Both the position numbers and the translations under genes were made by a program. 64,000 nt of DNA from Acholeplasmataceae bacterium UBA6150. Lineage in GTDB: Bacteria; Bacillota_I; Bacilli_A; Acholeplasmatales; UBA5453. The stretch lies in NCBI GenBank assembly GCA_002423145.1, contig DIUU01000016.1, positions 62,001 to 126,000 of the forward strand. Direction: 5' to 3'. Of this stretch, positions 16,322 through 25,275 are shown one piece after another. The notes under the pieces were generated by a model. That model saw only the letters and a program-made list of their open reading frames with translations, was not told where the DNA came from and searched no databases. Each line of letters opens with the position of its first letter. Positions within the stretch are counted from its first letter, which is position 1.

Positions 16322-18417
16322 AACATGTTTTCCAATTCTGCCATCGTTACCAACACTTGACGTGCTTTTGTACCTTCATTTTTAGATACAATACCTTGTT
16401 CTTCAAGTAATTCAACGATGCGTTGTGCACGGTTAAAACCAATGCCAAATTCTTTTTGAATGGCATTGATGGACGCGTTATTTTCACGTACGACAAATTG
16501 TGCTACAGGGTAAAGTAAATCGTCTGAGGTTGCTGAGTCCTTTTTAATTGTAAAGCTTCTCAATGAATCATGATCAAATAAGAAGTTGGTTGGCATTTGT
16601 TCTCTGATAAAGTCAGTAATACGCTCAATTTCAGAGTCTTTTAAGAAAGCCCCTTGTAAACGGATTGGACGTTCGGTTTCTTTGAATAACATATCCCCTT
16701 TGCCCAACAAGGATTCTGCGCCTGCCCCATCTAAAATGGTAGTAGAGTCGACATAAGACGCGACTCTAAAAGCGATACGCGACGGGATATTGGCCTTGAT
16801 AGTCCCTTTGACGACATCGGTAGTCGGTCTTTGGGTGGCTACTAATAGGTGGATTCCAGCGGCACGTGCCTTTTGTGTAATACGTTGAATGGCTTCTTCT
16901 ACATCGTTTGCAGAGACCATCATGAGGTCAGCCAATTCATCGATTACGATGACAATGTAAGGCATTTTTTCTAGACTTGGGTCTTCTTTCACCCGTTCAT
17001 TATAGCCTTTAATATCTTTAGCTCGGTTGATTGAAAATGTCAAAAAGCGTTTATCCATTTCATCTACAGCCCATGACAACGCGGTGGCTGCCATTTTAGG
17101 GTCTGTGATGACCGGTGTGACTAAATGCGGTAAGTCATTATACATTGATAGTTCGACCATTTTTGGGTCGATTAAAATGAACTTTAAGTCATCTGGGTGA
17201 TTTTTCATCAATAAGGAAACAATGATTGTATTCACACAGACGGATTTACCCGAGTTGGTTGCCCCAGCGATTAAGCAATGCGGCATTTTTGCAATATCTG
17301 CATAGATGTTTTTGCCATCAATATCGACACCTAAAGCAACTTTTAGTGGATGGGTGGTGTCTTGCATAAAATCCGGATGATCAACGACATTACCATAAGC
17401 CACGATTTCAGGAATGGCGTTAGGGATTTCTAACCCCACATAAGGTTTACCTGGGATAGGGGCTTCAATACGAAGCGATTTCGCTGCGAGGTTCATCATG
17501 AGATTATCTTTGATACGATTCACTTCTTTAACGTTAACACCAGGTTCCAATTCGATTTCATGGCGTGTAACCGTAGGTCCTTTGGTAATGTTATGTACAT
17601 TTCCTGGTACAGAGAATTGTAATAGGGTTTCATTCACTGTGGTCTCTTGAGCAACTAGCCATGCAGGTCTAGCATCTTGATCTCTTTGAACTTTAGAAAA
17701 CATATCCACCGTTGGAAACTTATATGGTCTATTCGGTCTAACAAAGCTCGGTTTTGGAGCTTCTTCAAGTGGTGTTTGAACTGGTTTAGTAGCAGGTTTG
17801 ACTGGTGATGATTTTTCATATTCATAATTGGGTTTTATGATTGGACTTTCTGCTTCTTTTGAATTGAATCGATCAAATAAAATATCCGTCTTTTTGACGA
17901 CATCGACGGTTTGTTCGACGGGTTTAGCTTGGATGTATTCGAAATCACTCGAAACCACTTTTTCTTCATACACTGTTTTTTGTGGTTTTGGCGTGGTAAA
18001 TGTTGGAATTTCTTTATTTTTTTGATTGAAAGGCACGGTCAATTCGACTGGTTTTTTACGTTCATCTTCGTATTTTCGTTCTTTATTGATGACCGAATCT
18101 TGACCAAAAATATCTTTACGTGTTTGGTTATTCAATATGGTCGATTTAAATTCTGCATATTCTGATAAATCTGTCATGGGTTTGGTTCTAAACGCGTCAT
18201 AGCGTTTCTTCACATCACCTGTATTTTTTATGATAAATGGTGCAACCGTCTCATCTTTGACAGATAGTCCAAAAATCGGAGAAATGAAATCTGAAGATTT
18301 GAATTTTTTATGGCCTTGTTGTTTTAATCCTTCAATTTTGACAAATTGGTGAATTTTAAACCCTTGAAAATCTTTTCTAATGAATTCCGTATGGGCTTTA
18401 CGGTTGAACAAGCTCAT
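16318..18417 (-). CDS. ftsK: FtsK/SpoIIIE DNA translocase lacking a membrane domain
   Basis: Hexameric DNA pump that clears chromosomal DNA from the division site. 699 residues from MSLFNRK. Motor domain with Walker A GATNSGKSV (about residue 382), Walker B IVIVIDELADLM and ATQRPTTDVVKG. A C-terminal winged-helix gamma domain (about 635-699, FGIGFNRAQRIVELLEEQGI) recognises orienting DNA sequences in the family. The first 280 residues are a charged, probably disordered linker with no membrane helix, although FtsK and SpoIIIE normally begin with about four. The start is set by AGGAGG 9 bases upstream. The 263-aa membrane protein immediately upstream overlaps it and could supply the anchor. Confidence 0.95.
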   Translation of the reverse strand: MSLFNRKAHTEFIRKDFQGFKIHQFVKIEGLKQQGHKKFKSSDFISPIFGLSVKDETVAPFIIKNTGDVKKRYDAFRTKPMTDLSEYAEFKSTILNNQTRKDIFGQDSVINKERKYEDERKKPVELTVPFNQKNKEIPTFTTPKPQKTVYEEKVVSSDFEYIQAKPVEQTVDVVKKTDILFDRFNSKEAESPIIKPNYEYEKSSPVKPATKPVQTPLEEAPKPSFVRPNRPYKFPTVDMFSKVQRDQDARPAWLVAQETTVNETLLQFSVPGNVHNITKGPTVTRHEIELEPGVNVKEVNRIKDNLMMNLAAKSLRIEAPIPGKPYVGLEIPNAIPEIVAYGNVVDHPDFMQDTTHPLKVALGVDIDGKNIYADIAKMPHCLIAGATNSGKSVCVNTIIVSLLMKNHPDDLKFILIDPKMVELSMYNDLPHLVTPVITDPKMAATALSWAVDEMDKRFLTFSINRAKDIKGYNERVKEDPSLEKMPYIVIVIDELADLMMVSANDVEEAIQRITQKARAAGIHLLVATQRPTTDVVKGTIKANIPSRIAFRVASYVDSTTILDGAGAESLLGKGDMLFKETERPIRLQGAFLKDSEIERITDFIREQMPTNFLFDHDSLRSFTIKKDSATSDDLLYPVAQFVVRENNASINAIQKEFGIGFNRAQRIVELLEEQGIVSKNEGTKARQVLVTMAELENML

Positions 18418-19189
18418 CTTCAAGTTCCTCCTTTTCTGCATCTTTCTGGATCGATTCATATAAACTGTCTACACCAGAGTCAATAACTTTCTCAACTTCA
18501 AATACATTTTTACTATAAATCTTATAGGTTTCTTCACCAACGATTCCAATGATGGCGAGGCAAATTTTCAATATGATTGCTTGTGTTAATTTATCTACTG
18601 TAACCTTTTTAATCCAATAGGCTGGATTGGCAATATTGATGGCCGAAAAAATGTCACCGATACGTTTTCTAACCTTAAACTTTTTTTCGACTTTCATGAC
18701 AACTGAATCATCGACTTTTTCTTTGACTTCATAGAGAGATTTTAACGAGGCTAAAGTCTTCCCCCTGAAAATCTTCAAAAGTTTCGCATCAAACAATCGG
18801 TCCACACGGTCGGTAATGTAGTGTCCCAATAACAGCGTTTCTTGAATGGTAAGCTCCAGCAGTGGGTATTTTGATGAGGGGTAAAACTTTGTTGCGATAT
18901 CCATAGACAATTCTATCGAAATCGTTTTTAAGTGGTTTGCTAAACCCGCATCTTCTCGTTCTTTTTTATTCTTAAACTGTTCCTGTGCATCCTTAATCAA
19001 TAGTTTAATCTCTTCTGCATCAATATCAGGTTCAATGGCTTTCTTGTAAAAATTCTTATTTCTCATGGTTTGTAAGATGGTGTATAGATATAACATCAAT
19101 AAAAATAGGAATCCAAACATGACACCAGCGAAAAAAATACCGAGATAACCCAGTTCTAGTCTAAATGAAAAGAATTCTCTCCAGTCCAT
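18398..19189 (-). CDS. Membrane protein of unknown function upstream of ftsK
   Basis: 263 residues, not recognised as a named family. One clear membrane helix lies near the N-terminus (about 17-38), followed by a charged cytoplasmic region rich in Lys and Glu and a second hydrophobic segment (about 198-216, KLTQAIILKICLAIIGIVG). An acidic tail (KDAEKEELEDELVQP) ends inside the ftsK ribosome-binding region. It is the first gene of an operon running ftsK, lepB, rbgA, rnhB, GDPD and overlaps the ftsK start by 20 bases. A role in anchoring or regulating the soluble FtsK is inference from position only. Confidence 0.8.
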   Translation of the reverse strand: MDWREFFSFRLELGYLGIFFAGVMFGFLFLLMLYLYTILQTMRNKNFYKKAIEPDIDAEEIKLLIKDAQEQFKNKKEREDAGLANHLKTISIELSMDIATKFYPSSKYPLLELTIQETLLLGHYITDRVDRLFDAKLLKIFRGKTLASLKSLYEVKEKVDDSVVMKVEKKFKVRKRIGDIFSAINIANPAYWIKKVTVDKLTQAIILKICLAIIGIVGEETYKIYSKNVFEVEKVIDSGVDSLYESIQKDAEKEELEDELVQP

Positions 19190-19212
19190 TTTTTCACATC
19201 CTTACTGGTTTA

Positions 19213-19253
19213 ATTATACCTTAACCCGCATAAAAGATAAAGAATTATCTTTT
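19213..19253 (-). promoter_or_regulatory. Promoter with long palindrome over the -35
   Basis: Minus strand TTTATC (19236-19241), 17-base spacer, TATAAT (19213-19218), 24 bases before the ATG of the 263-aa gene. A perfect palindrome AAAAGATAA-AGAA-TTATCTTTT (19232-19253) covers the -35 box and lies between this operon and the divergent HAD gene. It could be an operator for a dimeric regulator. Confidence 0.55.
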
Positions 19254-19317
19254 GAAGCTCTATTTTTTAAGACTAGGATTTTGCCTAGAAATATGCGATA
19301 ATATTGACGGTGATGAC

Positions 19318-20130
19318 ATGAAAGAATATATGATCGTTTGTGATCTAGATGGTACGCTTCTAAACGCCTCTTCTGAACTAACAAATACGACAATTGACTA
19401 TTTAAAACAAATTAAACTTCAAGGCCATAAAATCGTGATTGCAACAGGGCGTCCATACCGAGGGTGTTTACACTATTATCAGGCCTTGGATTTAGATACA
19501 CCTTTAATTACGGATAATGGCGGTTCTATCGTAAATCCTAGTGATCCAAACTTTAAGAAAATAACCTTAACCATACCCAAGAGAATTGTCGATAAATTGT
19601 TCATTTTTGCTGAACCTTTTACAAGAACTGCATTTTATAGTGTGGATAATGGATTATATGTATATAAGCCTACCGACCGTCTCAATTGGTTATACCATGA
19701 AAACGAAGATACTTTTTTTGTGGATGGCCCTTTTACAAACCGCGATAACCCTGAACCTTCAGGCATGATGTATATCATCGATGTCAACCATAAATCCGCA
19801 TTTGAATCTTTCGTATTAAATGACTGTGAAGGGGTACTAACCTTTAGAGACTGGGGCAGTGATTCTAAAAATGCCATTTTTGAGGTGTATCAAAAACGGA
19901 CATCTAAAGGGGAAGCCATCGAGTTTGTCAGACAGTACTATGGTTTTGAGCCCAATCAAGTCATCGCTTTTGGTGATGGTATGAATGACCTCGATATGCT
20001 ACAAGTTGCTTACCATGGGGTAGCGATGGTCAATGGTCATGATGAGGTCAAAAATGCGGCTAATGCGATTAGCCATAAACCAAATACTGAAGATGGTGTC
20101 ATCGATTACTTAAAAACTTACCTAAAATAG
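19318..20130 (+). CDS. Cof-type HAD phosphatase
   Basis: HAD-superfamily hydrolase of the Cof subfamily, acting on small phosphorylated metabolites (sugar phosphates, nucleotides or cofactors). 270 residues. Motif I is CDLDGTLL (nucleophile Asp near residue 9), motif II ATGRPYRG, and motif IV GDGMNDLDML, with a C2 cap domain between. The start MKEYMIV at 19318 is preferred to an in-frame ATG at 19252 because the family begins here and GGTGA lies upstream. Plus strand, alone, divergent from the ftsK operon. The physiological substrate cannot be read from the sequence. Confidence 0.93.
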   Translation: MKEYMIVCDLDGTLLNASSELTNTTIDYLKQIKLQGHKIVIATGRPYRGCLHYYQALDLDTPLITDNGGSIVNPSDPNFKKITLTIPKRIVDKLFIFAEPFTRTAFYSVDNGLYVYKPTDRLNWLYHENEDTFFVDGPFTNRDNPEPSGMMYIIDVNHKSAFESFVLNDCEGVLTFRDWGSDSKNAIFEVYQKRTSKGEAIEFVRQYYGFEPNQVIAFGDGMNDLDMLQVAYHGVAMVNGHDEVKNAANAISHKPNTEDGVIDYLKTYLK

Positions 20131-20145
20131 CTCATGGAAAAGTAA

Positions 20146-20170
20146 AACCAGACCGCAGTCTGGTTTTTTT
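20146..20170. terminator. Bidirectional terminator between HAD gene and glgP
   Basis: Perfect 8-bp stem AACCAGAC (20146-20153) with GTCTGGTT (20158-20165), CGCA loop, T9 on the plus side, A-rich on the other. It serves the plus-strand HAD gene and the converging glgP. Confidence 0.88.
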
Positions 20171-22578
20171 TATTTGATTTTATCGAGATGCCAAATGTCT
20201 CTATTGTATTCTTCCATGGTACGGTCTGTCGAGAAGAATCCCGATTTAGCTGTATTCATGATAGACATTTTAAGCCAGGTTTGACGGTTTTGATATAGTT
20301 TATTGGCTTTCGCTTGGGCACTGATGTAGGCATCAAAATCTTTAAGTACCAAGTAAACATCACGTTCAAGTAAATTTCTACGGATATCTTCAAATTCATT
20401 TTGCGGGACATTCGTAAAGAATCCATTGGTGAGTTGATCTAGTACGCGTTTAATTCTAGGGTCTTTTTGGTAAACTTCAAATGGTTGATAATTGCCTTTA
20501 CTATAGAGTTCAGTCACTTCTTTGGCATCTAGACCAAAGATGATGATGTTTTCTTCTCCAACAAAATCAGCAATTTCGACATTCGCACCATCCAATGTTC
20601 CAATCGTAATCGCACCATTCATCATAAACTTCATGTTACCAGTTCCCGATGCTTCTTTGGAAGCGGTGGAAATTTGTTCTGACAAGTCAGCTGCTGGCAT
20701 GATGGTTTCAGCGTAAGTTACATTATAATCTTCCACAAAAACGACTTTTAGCAATTCATTGGTGTCTGGATCATGATTCACTTTATCAGCAATTGTATTG
20801 ATGAGTTTGATGACTTTTTTCGCAAACCAGTAAGTTGGCGCAGCTTTCGCTCCAAAAATAAAATTTTGTGGGTAAAAATGTTTTCGTACTTCTGGATTAG
20901 ATTTTAGTTCATTATATAGATGCATGATGTGCAAAGCATTCATCAATTGACGTTTGTATTCATGTAATCTTTTAACTTGAATATCAAATATCGCATGGGG
21001 ATTTAATTGTACACCTTGTTCTTTAAAAATCTTATCTGTTAAAGCTTGTTTTCTCGCCAGTTTCATCGCTTCATAGCGTTTTTGAATGATCGGGTCATCC
21101 GCGAATTGAACCAAACCTTCGAGTTTAGAAGTGTCTTTAATCCAGCCTTCACCAATCGTATCCTTTAAGATACTGACGATTTCTGGATTCGATTGAAGCA
21201 CCCATCTTCGATGTGTGATTCCATTGGTTTTATTATTAAACTTATTAGGATAATATTTCGCGAAATCGCGCATTTCGATGTTCTTTAAGATATCGGTGTG
21301 AAGTTGTGCCACACCGTTGACTGAGAATGAACCCACAATAGCGAGATTCGCCATATGAACCATCCCATTTTTTAGGATTTGCATGGTTTCTAATTCTTTT
21401 GAGTAATCCCCAAAAGTACCTTTAAGTTCAATTTCAAATCGGCGGTTGATTTCTTCTGTGATGGTATATATTCTAGGTAACAATGGTTGGAATAAACGAA
21501 TCGGCCATTTTTCTAACGCTTCTGAAAGAATGGTATGGTTGGTATATGCAACGCAGTGTTTGGTAATATCCCAGGCGTGATCCCATTCCATGCCTTCTTC
21601 ATCGACTAAAATCCGCATCAACTCAGGAATGATTAATGTTGGGTGCGTATCATTGATATGAAATACTGCTTTTTCTGCTAAGTTTTCAAGGGTTCCAAAT
21701 AATTTTTTATGTTTCTTAATAACCGCATTTACCCCAGCACTGGAAAATAAATACTGTTGTTTAAGTCTTAAGATTTTACCCTCATCGGTATCATCGTTAG
21801 GGTACAACATCTCAGAGATTTGTCTTAATTTTTTATGATAATCAAATGTGCCACCTTGATTTTGATAGCGATCACTTGGTTCAGCACTCCATAGTCTTAA
21901 GGTATTGATGACTTGGTTGTTATAACCTACAATTGGAACATCGTAAGGTACAGCACGTACATACTCTGCGTTTCTATGGTAGACACTGAGTTTGCCATCC
22001 AAGACAGATAACTCAATATGACCGTAAAAAGGCACGTCAACGGCTTCTTCATCACGTCTAACTTCCCAAACGTGGATATCTTTTAACCAACGGTCAGGGT
22101 ATTCCACTTGATAACCATTCTCGATTTTTTGTTTAAAGAAACCATAGCGATAGCGGATACAGTTGCCATGAACAGGTAAGGCAAGTGCAGCCACACTATC
22201 CATAAAGCAAGCAGCCAATCGACCCAACCCACCATTGCCTAAGCCGGCATCGGTCTCTTTGTGCTCGATTTCATTGATATCTAAACCAAGGTCGATAAAT
22301 GCCGCTTTGACGACATCATAAACCCCAGCATTCATTAAGTTATTGGTAATCATGCGCCCCATTAAAAATTCCATTGAAAAATAATAGACTTGACGCTTAT
22401 CTGCTTCAATTTTATTGGTTTCTTTCCAGTCTATCGCAATATGTTCTTTTAGTAACGTACCCAAAGCCACATATTGTTGGTAACTGTTCGAATCTTTAAA
22501 ATCGATGGCATATGTCTTTTCTACTTGTTCAACGAATGCTTTTTTGAATAGTTTTGCATTTTCAAATATATTTGACAT
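20170..22578 (-). CDS. glgP: Glycogen/starch phosphorylase
   Basis: Releases glucose 1-phosphate from the ends of alpha-1,4-glucans using pyridoxal phosphate. 802 residues, full length. Visible family motifs include ETDAGLGNGGLGRLAACFMDS in the N-terminal half, HINDTHPTL, and the cofactor lysine in EASGTGNMKFMMNGA (about residue 660). The start MSNIFENAK at 22578 follows AAGGAGA; the frame upstream of it runs through the promoter. It has its own promoter even though the glgB operon is just upstream. Together with glgB it implies storage or use of glycogen. Confidence 0.97.
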   Translation of the reverse strand: MSNIFENAKLFKKAFVEQVEKTYAIDFKDSNSYQQYVALGTLLKEHIAIDWKETNKIEADKRQVYYFSMEFLMGRMITNNLMNAGVYDVVKAAFIDLGLDINEIEHKETDAGLGNGGLGRLAACFMDSVAALALPVHGNCIRYRYGFFKQKIENGYQVEYPDRWLKDIHVWEVRRDEEAVDVPFYGHIELSVLDGKLSVYHRNAEYVRAVPYDVPIVGYNNQVINTLRLWSAEPSDRYQNQGGTFDYHKKLRQISEMLYPNDDTDEGKILRLKQQYLFSSAGVNAVIKKHKKLFGTLENLAEKAVFHINDTHPTLIIPELMRILVDEEGMEWDHAWDITKHCVAYTNHTILSEALEKWPIRLFQPLLPRIYTITEEINRRFEIELKGTFGDYSKELETMQILKNGMVHMANLAIVGSFSVNGVAQLHTDILKNIEMRDFAKYYPNKFNNKTNGITHRRWVLQSNPEIVSILKDTIGEGWIKDTSKLEGLVQFADDPIIQKRYEAMKLARKQALTDKIFKEQGVQLNPHAIFDIQVKRLHEYKRQLMNALHIMHLYNELKSNPEVRKHFYPQNFIFGAKAAPTYWFAKKVIKLINTIADKVNHDPDTNELLKVVFVEDYNVTYAETIMPAADLSEQISTASKEASGTGNMKFMMNGAITIGTLDGANVEIADFVGEENIIIFGLDAKEVTELYSKGNYQPFEVYQKDPRIKRVLDQLTNGFFTNVPQNEFEDIRRNLLERDVYLVLKDFDAYISAQAKANKLYQNRQTWLKMSIMNTAKSGFFSTDRTMEEYNRDIWHLDKIK

Positions 22579-22608
22579 GTGTTTTCTCCTTCGTAATAAT
22601 CCATTGTG

Positions 22609-22644
22609 ATTATACCATAAAGGCACCTCATGTTAAGGTGCCTT
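22609..22644 (-). promoter_or_regulatory. glgP promoter embedded in a hairpin
   Basis: Minus strand TTAACA (22631-22636), 16-base spacer, TATAAT (22609-22614). A perfect 9-bp stem (22620-22628 with 22636-22644) ends glgB, but its T-tract is short (TTTATGG). The -35 lies in the hairpin loop and the spacer in its arm, so terminator and promoter share sequence. Confidence 0.7.
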
Positions 22645-22667
22645 CTGTTTTGCAAACGATTACATTT

Positions 22668-24518
22668 TTATTTTCGATACTTTAAGATAAGTGCAGTTAA
22701 CGGCCCAATGGTCACTTTAACAAACTGTTTCTGATTATGACATTGACCTTCATGTGTTTCGAGAGGTAATCCGTTGTATTGATCGGACCCACCATACTTA
22801 ATTAAATCACTATTGATGAGCTCATCGTAGGTACCTTTCATCGGCACGCCAATCTCATATTGGTGGTAGACCGTCGGTGTCATGTTGAGAACAACAATCA
22901 CATGGTCATTTGGGTCTTTACCATATCGGATGAAGCTGAAAATCGACTGCTCAGCATTGGTAGAATCGATCCACTCAAAACCTTCTTTTTGATGATCTTG
23001 TTCGTGTAATGCTTTTTCAGACTTATATAAATAGAGTAAATCTCTTACAAATTCATTGGCTGAATGATGTGACTTGAATTCATATAAATTCCAGTCGAGT
23101 TGACGGTGAACACTCCACTCTTGGAAATGCGCGAACTCTTGACCCATGAATAATAATTTCTTACCTGGATGCGTCATATAAAGTCCCATCAATAAACGGT
23201 AGTTAGCAAACTTTTGCCAATAATCACCTGGCATTCTGGTGAGTAATGTCCCTTTACCATGAACTACTTCATCGTGTGAGAATGGTAAAACAAACTGTTC
23301 AGAAAACGCATAAGTTAGACCAAATGTGATGTCGTGATGATGCCACTTACGGTGAATTGGGTCGCGTTTAAAATACCTTAAAACGTCATTCATAAATCCC
23401 ATATTCCACTTGTAATTAAAACCGATACCACCGATATCCACAGGTTTAGTTACACCTTCATGGGCAGTTGAATCTTCCGCCATGAATAGGATACGATCGT
23501 CTTTACCGAATATTACATGAGACAATTGTCTTAAGAAATCAATCGCGCCTTGATCTGTACCATTTCTGGAATCGCCTAAATAATACAATAGATTTGAGAC
23601 AGCATCGACCCTAAAACCATCGACATGGAAATAGTCCATCCAGAAACAGGCATTCGATATGAGGAAACTCTTCGTTTGTGGCTTGGATAAATCTAGATTT
23701 GCTGTACCCCAAACTTCATTTTCACGTTTCCAAGTTTCATCGTGTTCGTATAAAGGTGAACCATCAAAAAAGTATAACCCATGGGCATCTTTACAAATAT
23801 GTCCGGGTACCCAGTCGACGATGACCCCAAAGCCTTCTTGGTGAAGACGGTCAATCATATACATTAAATCTTTAGGCACACCATAACGCGCTGTGGTTGC
23901 GTAATACCCTGTGCCTTGGTAACCCCATGAATCATCTAAAGGATGTTCATAGATTGGCATCAGTTCAATGTGCGTGAAATTTTGTTCTTTCAAATATTGA
24001 ATCAATTGTTCTACTATTTCATTAAAATGAAAAAATTGCCCATATTTGGTACGCCAAGATCCCAAATGCATTTCATAAATCATGACCGGTTTATCATACA
24101 CTTTAGGTTTAGTATACATCCAGTCTTGATCATGCCATTCATAACCTTCGATGTCATATACTTTCGAAGCGGTGCCTGGTCTATTTTCAGCAAATTTCGC
24201 ATACGGGTCAGCTTTGTATAATTTACCTTGATTGGTAAAAATAACGTATTTATACTTCGCCCATTCTAGATTCCAAGGAATCTCAATCGACCACACCCCA
24301 ATCTCATCGATTTTAATCAATGTATGGGCATGTTCTAACCAATTATTGAACTCACCAACCACCGAGACCATGACTGCGTTTGGAGCATACACAGTAAAGC
24401 GTGTACCTGTAATGAATCCTTTTTCATCTTTGATTAAATGTGAACCAAAGATACGATGGGCATCATACAATTTGCCTTGATTAAAAAAATAAGCGTCGTC
24501 ATTCGAAATTTTGTACAT
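22668..24518 (-). CDS. glgB: 1,4-alpha-glucan branching enzyme
   Basis: GH13 enzyme that makes alpha-1,6 branches in glycogen. 616 residues. It has an N-terminal CBM48 module (about 20-110, FTVYAPNAVMVSVVGEFNNW), then the catalytic barrel with MPIYEHPLDDSWGYQ, nucleophile Asp in VDGFRVDAVSN (about residue 300), acid Glu in LFMAEDST and the third Asp in FSHDEVVHGKG. The ATG at 24518 is preferred to the one two codons earlier because GGAG is then correctly spaced. It overlaps the 3' end of recX by 20 bases. glgC and glgA are not in the window. Confidence 0.97.
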   Translation of the reverse strand: MYKISNDDAYFFNQGKLYDAHRIFGSHLIKDEKGFITGTRFTVYAPNAVMVSVVGEFNNWLEHAHTLIKIDEIGVWSIEIPWNLEWAKYKYVIFTNQGKLYKADPYAKFAENRPGTASKVYDIEGYEWHDQDWMYTKPKVYDKPVMIYEMHLGSWRTKYGQFFHFNEIVEQLIQYLKEQNFTHIELMPIYEHPLDDSWGYQGTGYYATTARYGVPKDLMYMIDRLHQEGFGVIVDWVPGHICKDAHGLYFFDGSPLYEHDETWKRENEVWGTANLDLSKPQTKSFLISNACFWMDYFHVDGFRVDAVSNLLYYLGDSRNGTDQGAIDFLRQLSHVIFGKDDRILFMAEDSTAHEGVTKPVDIGGIGFNYKWNMGFMNDVLRYFKRDPIHRKWHHHDITFGLTYAFSEQFVLPFSHDEVVHGKGTLLTRMPGDYWQKFANYRLLMGLYMTHPGKKLLFMGQEFAHFQEWSVHRQLDWNLYEFKSHHSANEFVRDLLYLYKSEKALHEQDHQKEGFEWIDSTNAEQSIFSFIRYGKDPNDHVIVVLNMTPTVYHQYEIGVPMKGTYDELINSDLIKYGGSDQYNGLPLETHEGQCHNQKQFVKVTIGPLTALILKYRK

Positions 24519-25275
24519 AATCATTCTCCATTTCTTGGCATATTTGTTCGATCTTTTGACCGTTAAATCCCTTTTGTCTCAGTGCTTGGATGACTTTCTG
24601 TTTTAATTTATACCCTTGATAGGTACGCTCATACTTATTTTTGATTTTTTTATATTCTTTTACCAGCTGTTCATCTTCATTAAATCGCTTCGGATCCAAG
24701 TAAATATCGACCAATTTTGTGATGGTTTCATAGTCAAAACCTTTGGCTAAAAACTGTCTGATGACCCCGTTTTTAGCTTGGATATACGTCGATTTTTGAA
24801 TGGATTTACAGGATTTTTGTACAAGCTTATTTAAGATATCATCATTTTTTGGCAATACTTTTCCAATGGTATCTGGATGTAAACCCTTGGTTTTTAATAG
24901 AGACTCGATTTTTTTAGACCCATACTTAGACTGATAGCCTTCTACCAATAGTTTACCATATTCTAAATCATCTAAATAACCCAGTTTTTTATATTCGAGT
25001 GTCCAGGATTCAATATTCTTTTCATTGACCAAAATACTTCTTAAGTACGTCTTGAATTCAGAAACCGACTGTGGTTTTTTGAGATGGACAATTGCTTTTC
25101 GTTTTTGAACGTTTAAGAGGTCTGATTCAAGAACTTTTTTCCATATTTTTTCATCTATTTCGACATCTTTACGCAAACGATACGTAACCACAGTTTCTTC
25201 TTCTAAGGTGTGAATCATGCCATCTATCGTTACTTTATAGCCATAACGTACACGTTCAAGTTTATCAATTTTCAT
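24499..25275 (-). CDS. recX: RecX family regulator
   Basis: Modulates RecA filament activity. 258 residues, close to the Bacillus length. It is built of repeated three-helix units, recognisable from KTYLRSILVNEKNIESWTLE and YLDDLEYGKLLVEGYQSK through IRQFLAKGFDYETITKLVD to ALRQKGFNGQKIEQIC, typical of RecX. The start ATG overlaps the end of the ctpA-like gene by 11 bases, and the 3' end overlaps glgB. recA is not in this window, so it is part of a mixed operon starting at prfB. Confidence 0.93.
   Translation of the reverse strand: MKIDKLERVRYGYKVTIDGMIHTLEEETVVTYRLRKDVEIDEKIWKKVLESDLLNVQKRKAIVHLKKPQSVSEFKTYLRSILVNEKNIESWTLEYKKLGYLDDLEYGKLLVEGYQSKYGSKKIESLLKTKGLHPDTIGKVLPKNDDILNKLVQKSCKSIQKSTYIQAKNGVIRQFLAKGFDYETITKLVDIYLDPKRFNEDEQLVKEYKKIKNKYERTYQGYKLKQKVIQALRQKGFNGQKIEQICQEMENDYVQNFE

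Noticed and set aside
17828..18165. Antisense reading frames over the ftsK linker
   Set aside because: They mirror the low-complexity N-terminal linker of ftsK and show no ribosome site or family match.
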